64,000 nt of DNA from assembly GCA_035626395.1 (NCBI GenBank), contig DASPNR010000007.1, forward strand, positions 1 through 64,000, read 5' to 3'. The notes beneath the pieces are model-generated. The model made no database searches, was not told the origin of the DNA, and was given only the letters and a program-made list of their open reading frames with translations. Positions 61,484 through 64,000 of the stretch are shown here, piece after piece. Each line of letters begins with the position of its first letter. Within the stretch, counting starts at the first letter, position 1. The position numbers were made by a program, and so were the translations under genes. The stretch is from Candidatus Limnocylindrales bacterium. GTDB taxonomy: Bacteria > Desulfobacterota > Binatia > UBA1149 > CAITLU01.

Positions 61484-62748
61484 GAATTCGGGTCCTGGTT
61501 CCCACGGGCGGGTTCGAGCCGCACATCGTCCACCCACAGCTCGCCCCCGAGGAATTTGTTGGGCGCGCTCGTCGACTGTCTGGCGACGAGGATGCGCACG
61601 CCGTCGCAATCGTCCGGAACGCGGAAAGGGATTCGCACATCCGTCCACGGGGACGACAGCTTCCAGTCGGGAGTGGCCGCCCACAATGCGCAGGCGCCGT
61701 CGCGATTCCGCTGCGGTATGCCCCGCACCGCGAGCCTCGGTCCGCTGGCCGACGTGATGTGAGCGGCTTTCACTTTCGCGTGCAGGACGTAGCTGGCTCC
61801 CGGCGTCACGGGTACGTCCTGCCACATGCCTCCGAACTGCGGATTGGACTTGCCGTCGAATGCCAGCCGCAATGCACGCTTTCCTTCGGGACACCCGTCG
61901 CACTCCTCGATCGTTGCCGTGATGCCGTCGGCAGAATTGAGGTACCAGCCGAACGGTCGCACGTCATCGTCGGTCTCGAAGCCGCCGGCGATCACCGTGC
62001 CCGATGGAACAGCGGCAGTCTCGAAGAATACCGCCCACGCATCCGCGACGAAGCCTTCGGCGAGGAGGCGTTGCGCGTACGCCTTGCGCTGGTCCGCACC
62101 CTGGTCCGGAGCGTGGTGACGGTAACGCTCCCATACGACCTTCGCCTCCTCGACGGGTCGATTCATTCTGACAAAGGCGAAGTACGTACTCAGGGCCGAA
62201 GACTCGACGACGTGATCCAGCATGAAGCTCACGTCATAGATGCGATGCAGCATCGCGTAGAAATCGTGCAGGTCGTCGCTCATCCCGCGTTGAACGGCGC
62301 TGAATTCCCGGCCGGCGTCGGCGTGGCGGTCAAGTCGCGCGTACAGCGTTCCGGCACGCATCCGGATCGTCGTCTCGGAGCGGCCGAACCGGATTGCCTG
62401 CTCGATAGCCTCCGACGGATCCTGGCGGAGCGCCGCCTGTGCCTCTGCAAGGCCGATCCAGCACCGGCTGCACGCAGGGTACCTGGCGATGGCGGCGCGG
62501 TACTCGGTGATGGCCTCCGCGTGGCGACCGAGTCCCGACGCAACATCCGCCAGCTTCAATCGGTACCACCAATGCTCCGGCACGATCGCCGCCGCGCGCG
62601 ACATTCCCTCAATGCGCTCGACTCCGGGGCGCGCGGACAGATAGGCCGCTGTCAGGCCGCGGCTGCCGTAGAGCATGCACAGAACTGCCGCCAGCACGAC
62701 GGCGGAGCGTAGCGACCACTGGCCAGCGGCAGGGGTGGTCACGGACAC
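61480..62748 (-). CDS. Membrane-anchored TPR protein with C-terminal CBM-like domain
   Basis: A 422-residue protein from GTG 62748. It has one N-terminal membrane segment (about 14-34), then TPR helices (about 50-150; HWWYRLKLADVASGLGRHAE, AEAQAALRQDPSEAI). A helical linker follows, and from about 250 a galactose-binding-like beta-sandwich (GGFETDDDVRPFGWYLNS, WQDVPVTPGASYVLHAKV, LWVDDVRLEP) of the carbohydrate-binding CBM4/9-like type. It lies 10 nt downstream of the BY-kinase gene, probably in one operon. It may bind the growing polymer at the inner membrane; this role is inferred. Confidence 0.78.
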   Translation of the reverse strand: MSVTTPAAGQWSLRSAVVLAAVLCMLYGSRGLTAAYLSARPGVERIEGMSRAAAIVPEHWWYRLKLADVASGLGRHAEAITEYRAAIARYPACSRCWIGLAEAQAALRQDPSEAIEQAIRFGRSETTIRMRAGTLYARLDRHADAGREFSAVQRGMSDDLHDFYAMLHRIYDVSFMLDHVVESSALSTYFAFVRMNRPVEEAKVVWERYRHHAPDQGADQRKAYAQRLLAEGFVADAWAVFFETAAVPSGTVIAGGFETDDDVRPFGWYLNSADGITATIEECDGCPEGKRALRLAFDGKSNPQFGGMWQDVPVTPGASYVLHAKVKAAHITSASGPRLAVRGIPQRNRDGACALWAATPDWKLSSPWTDVRIPFRVPDDCDGVRILVARQSTSAPNKFLGGELWVDDVRLEPARGNQDPNS

Positions 62749-62758
62749 GACCGGGGTT

Positions 62759-64000
62759 TCAGGCGGACGTACCGCTGCCCAAGCGTCCTACCTTGGCCTG
62801 ATCCGCGCTGCTGTAAGGCACGCCGTAGTGGCTGCCGTACCCGTAGCCGTAGTAGCCACCGTAGTACGAGTAGCTCGAGCCGCGCGTCGAGACCTTGTTC
62901 AGGACCACGCCCAGCACCTTGGACTGCATGCGCAAGAGATATTCCGATGCATGCTTGAGCACGTGACGCGGAGTCGAGCCGGCTTGTGCCACCAGCAGAC
63001 ATGCGCCGCCTGCGCGATTCGCGAGCGTCGGTACGTCAGCGAAGCCGAGGGTCGGCGGCGCATCCAACAGGATGAGGTCGTAACGAGCCTCGAGCTCGTC
63101 CAGTAGCTCGGCGAGCAGGGGCGAGCCGAGAAGATCGACCGGATTGGGCGCGGGAGGCCCGCCCGTGATCACGTGCAAGCCTGGGTGACCGCTCTCGCGG
63201 ATGATGTCTGCGAGCTGCGCGTTTCCCGTAAGGTAGCTGCTCGTCCCGGCGGCGTTGTCGAGGCCGAGCGCGTTATGGACGCGCGGCTTGCGCAAGTCGC
63301 AGTCCATCAACATGACGCGCTTGCCCATCTGGGCGAAAGCCAGCGCGAGATTGGTGGTAAGGCACGTTTTGCCTTCGCCTGGAGCCGAGCTCGTGACGAG
63401 GAGGCGCGTCGGCAGGCCGCCCGAAGCTGCGAGCATCAACGACGCTCTCAACGTACGCACAGCCTCGGCACCGGCCGATGTCGGCAGTACCGCAACCTGC
63501 CGATCCGGCGAATAGGTCGTCATAGCGGCCGTGTCTTCCGGGGCGGCAAAAACGGGAACGGCGGCCAGCGTGGCGAGCCTCGCGGCCCGTTCCACGTCCT
63601 CGGGACTCTTGACCGTATCGTCGAGGTACTCCTGCGACACCGCCACTCCGACTCCACCGAACAAGCCGACCACGAGCGCGAGCGCGAGATTGAGCGCGAG
63701 CAACGGACGGTGGTGCTTGAGCGGCACTTCCGCCTGGTCGAGCACCGTGATGTTGGAGGCGCGCATCGCTCCGGCGACCTCGATTTCCTTGTAGCGCGAC
63801 AGCAGGTTCTCGTAGAGCTGCCGGTTGGTGTCGATGTCGCGCTTCATGATGTTGAACATGACCGACTTGGCCTCGAAGTCCGCGACTGCCGCCTGGTGCT
63901 CATCCAGGGTCTTGCGCAGATCCTTCTCGCGCTGTACCGCCGTCTGGTAGGCGCTGGCCACGCTGTTGACCAGTCCCTGCTCGGTCTCCTTGAGCTGCTT
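62759..64000 (-). CDS. Wzc-like polysaccharide co-polymerase/BY-kinase (partial, N-terminus off window)
   Basis: 413 residues are visible; the 5' end lies beyond the right edge. A coiled-coil (LLSRYKEIEVAGAMRASN, Pro-rich VLDQAEVPLKHHRP) leads to the second membrane segment (LALNLALALVVGLFGGVGVA). The cytoplasmic kinase has Walker A SSAPGEGKTCL, Walker A' VMLMDCDLRKPR and Walker B LILLDAPPTLG. The C-terminus has a tyrosine cluster (SSYSYYGGYYGYGYG), the autophosphorylation tail. It controls polymerisation and export of the polysaccharide and is the expected substrate of the PHP phosphatase at 59736. Confidence 0.95.
   Translation of the reverse strand, partial: KQLKETEQGLVNSVASAYQTAVQREKDLRKTLDEHQAAVADFEAKSVMFNIMKRDIDTNRQLYENLLSRYKEIEVAGAMRASNITVLDQAEVPLKHHRPLLALNLALALVVGLFGGVGVAVSQEYLDDTVKSPEDVERAARLATLAAVPVFAAPEDTAAMTTYSPDRQVAVLPTSAGAEAVRTLRASLMLAASGGLPTRLLVTSSAPGEGKTCLTTNLALAFAQMGKRVMLMDCDLRKPRVHNALGLDNAAGTSSYLTGNAQLADIIRESGHPGLHVITGGPPAPNPVDLLGSPLLAELLDELEARYDLILLDAPPTLGFADVPTLANRAGGACLLVAQAGSTPRHVLKHASEYLLRMQSKVLGVVLNKVSTRGSSYSYYGGYYGYGYGSHYGVPYSSADQAKVGRLGSGTSA

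Overview
The window is one uninterrupted stretch of high-GC bacterial chromosome, densely coded on both strands. I saw no rRNA, tRNA, CRISPR array or insertion sequence. It looks like a didermic, deltaproteobacterial-grade organism (Myxococcota, Desulfobacterota or Binatota-like). The reasons are myxococcus-type cysteine-rich repeats, secreted proteins ending in dockerin-like DxNxxG...D / LRxAVG modules, a pgpA-cinA-thpR-recA-recX-alaS block, lnt, and a large polysaccharide locus. The lineage is an inference from gene content only.

Layout. (1) 1-7.1 kb: a giant secreted protein on the minus strand, cut by the left edge, with a nidogen-like domain, then alternating blocks of 32-residue cysteine-rich repeats and BNR/Asp-box propellers. 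(2) 7.4-18.2 kb: a FabI-like SDR reductase, small coiled-coil and TPR proteins, a translationally coupled luxE-luxC-type pair (fatty aldehyde formation) without luciferase genes, two dockerin-like secreted proteins, a class III aminotransferase, and prfB with its programmed +1 frameshift. (3) 18.4-28.7 kb: a minus-strand housekeeping run pgpA-cinA-thpR-recA-recX-alaS-phoH-ybeY-lnt, covering phospholipid synthesis, repair and recombination, translation and RNA quality, and lipoprotein maturation. (4) 28.7-37.6 kb: a propeller-dockerin secreted protein, an inositol monophosphatase-family enzyme, an M23 peptidase, ruvX, mltG, lexA, hemW and an SGNH-type protein. A long palindrome covers the hemW start codon. 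(5) 37.7-38.3 kb: a PIN/Phd toxin-antitoxin pair. (6) 38.3-64 kb: a polysaccharide and surface-decoration region. It holds three sulfotransferase-like proteins, a GDP-mannose 3,5-epimerase homologue next to an internally deleted gmd, a fatty acid hydroxylase/sterol desaturase-like protein, and several methyltransferases. It also holds an initiating sugar-phosphate transferase, GT2/GT4/GT26 glycosyltransferases including a GT4-GT26 fusion, a Wzx-type flippase, three O-antigen ligase/polymerase-like membrane proteins, a trimeric-repeat acetyltransferase, a CpsB-like PHP phosphatase, and a Wzc/BY-kinase cut by the right edge.

How it works together (inference). The right third is a near-complete Wzx/Wzy-dependent exopolysaccharide pathway. 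WbaP-like priming starts the repeat unit, GTs extend it, Wzx flips it and Wzy-like proteins polymerise it. The tyrosine kinase and PHP phosphatase control chain export, while sulfotransferases, methyltransferases and the acetyltransferase decorate it. At least four secreted proteins share dockerin-like modules, and two of these also share what looks like a cohesin-like beta-sandwich. This may be a non-cellulosomal extracellular docking system.
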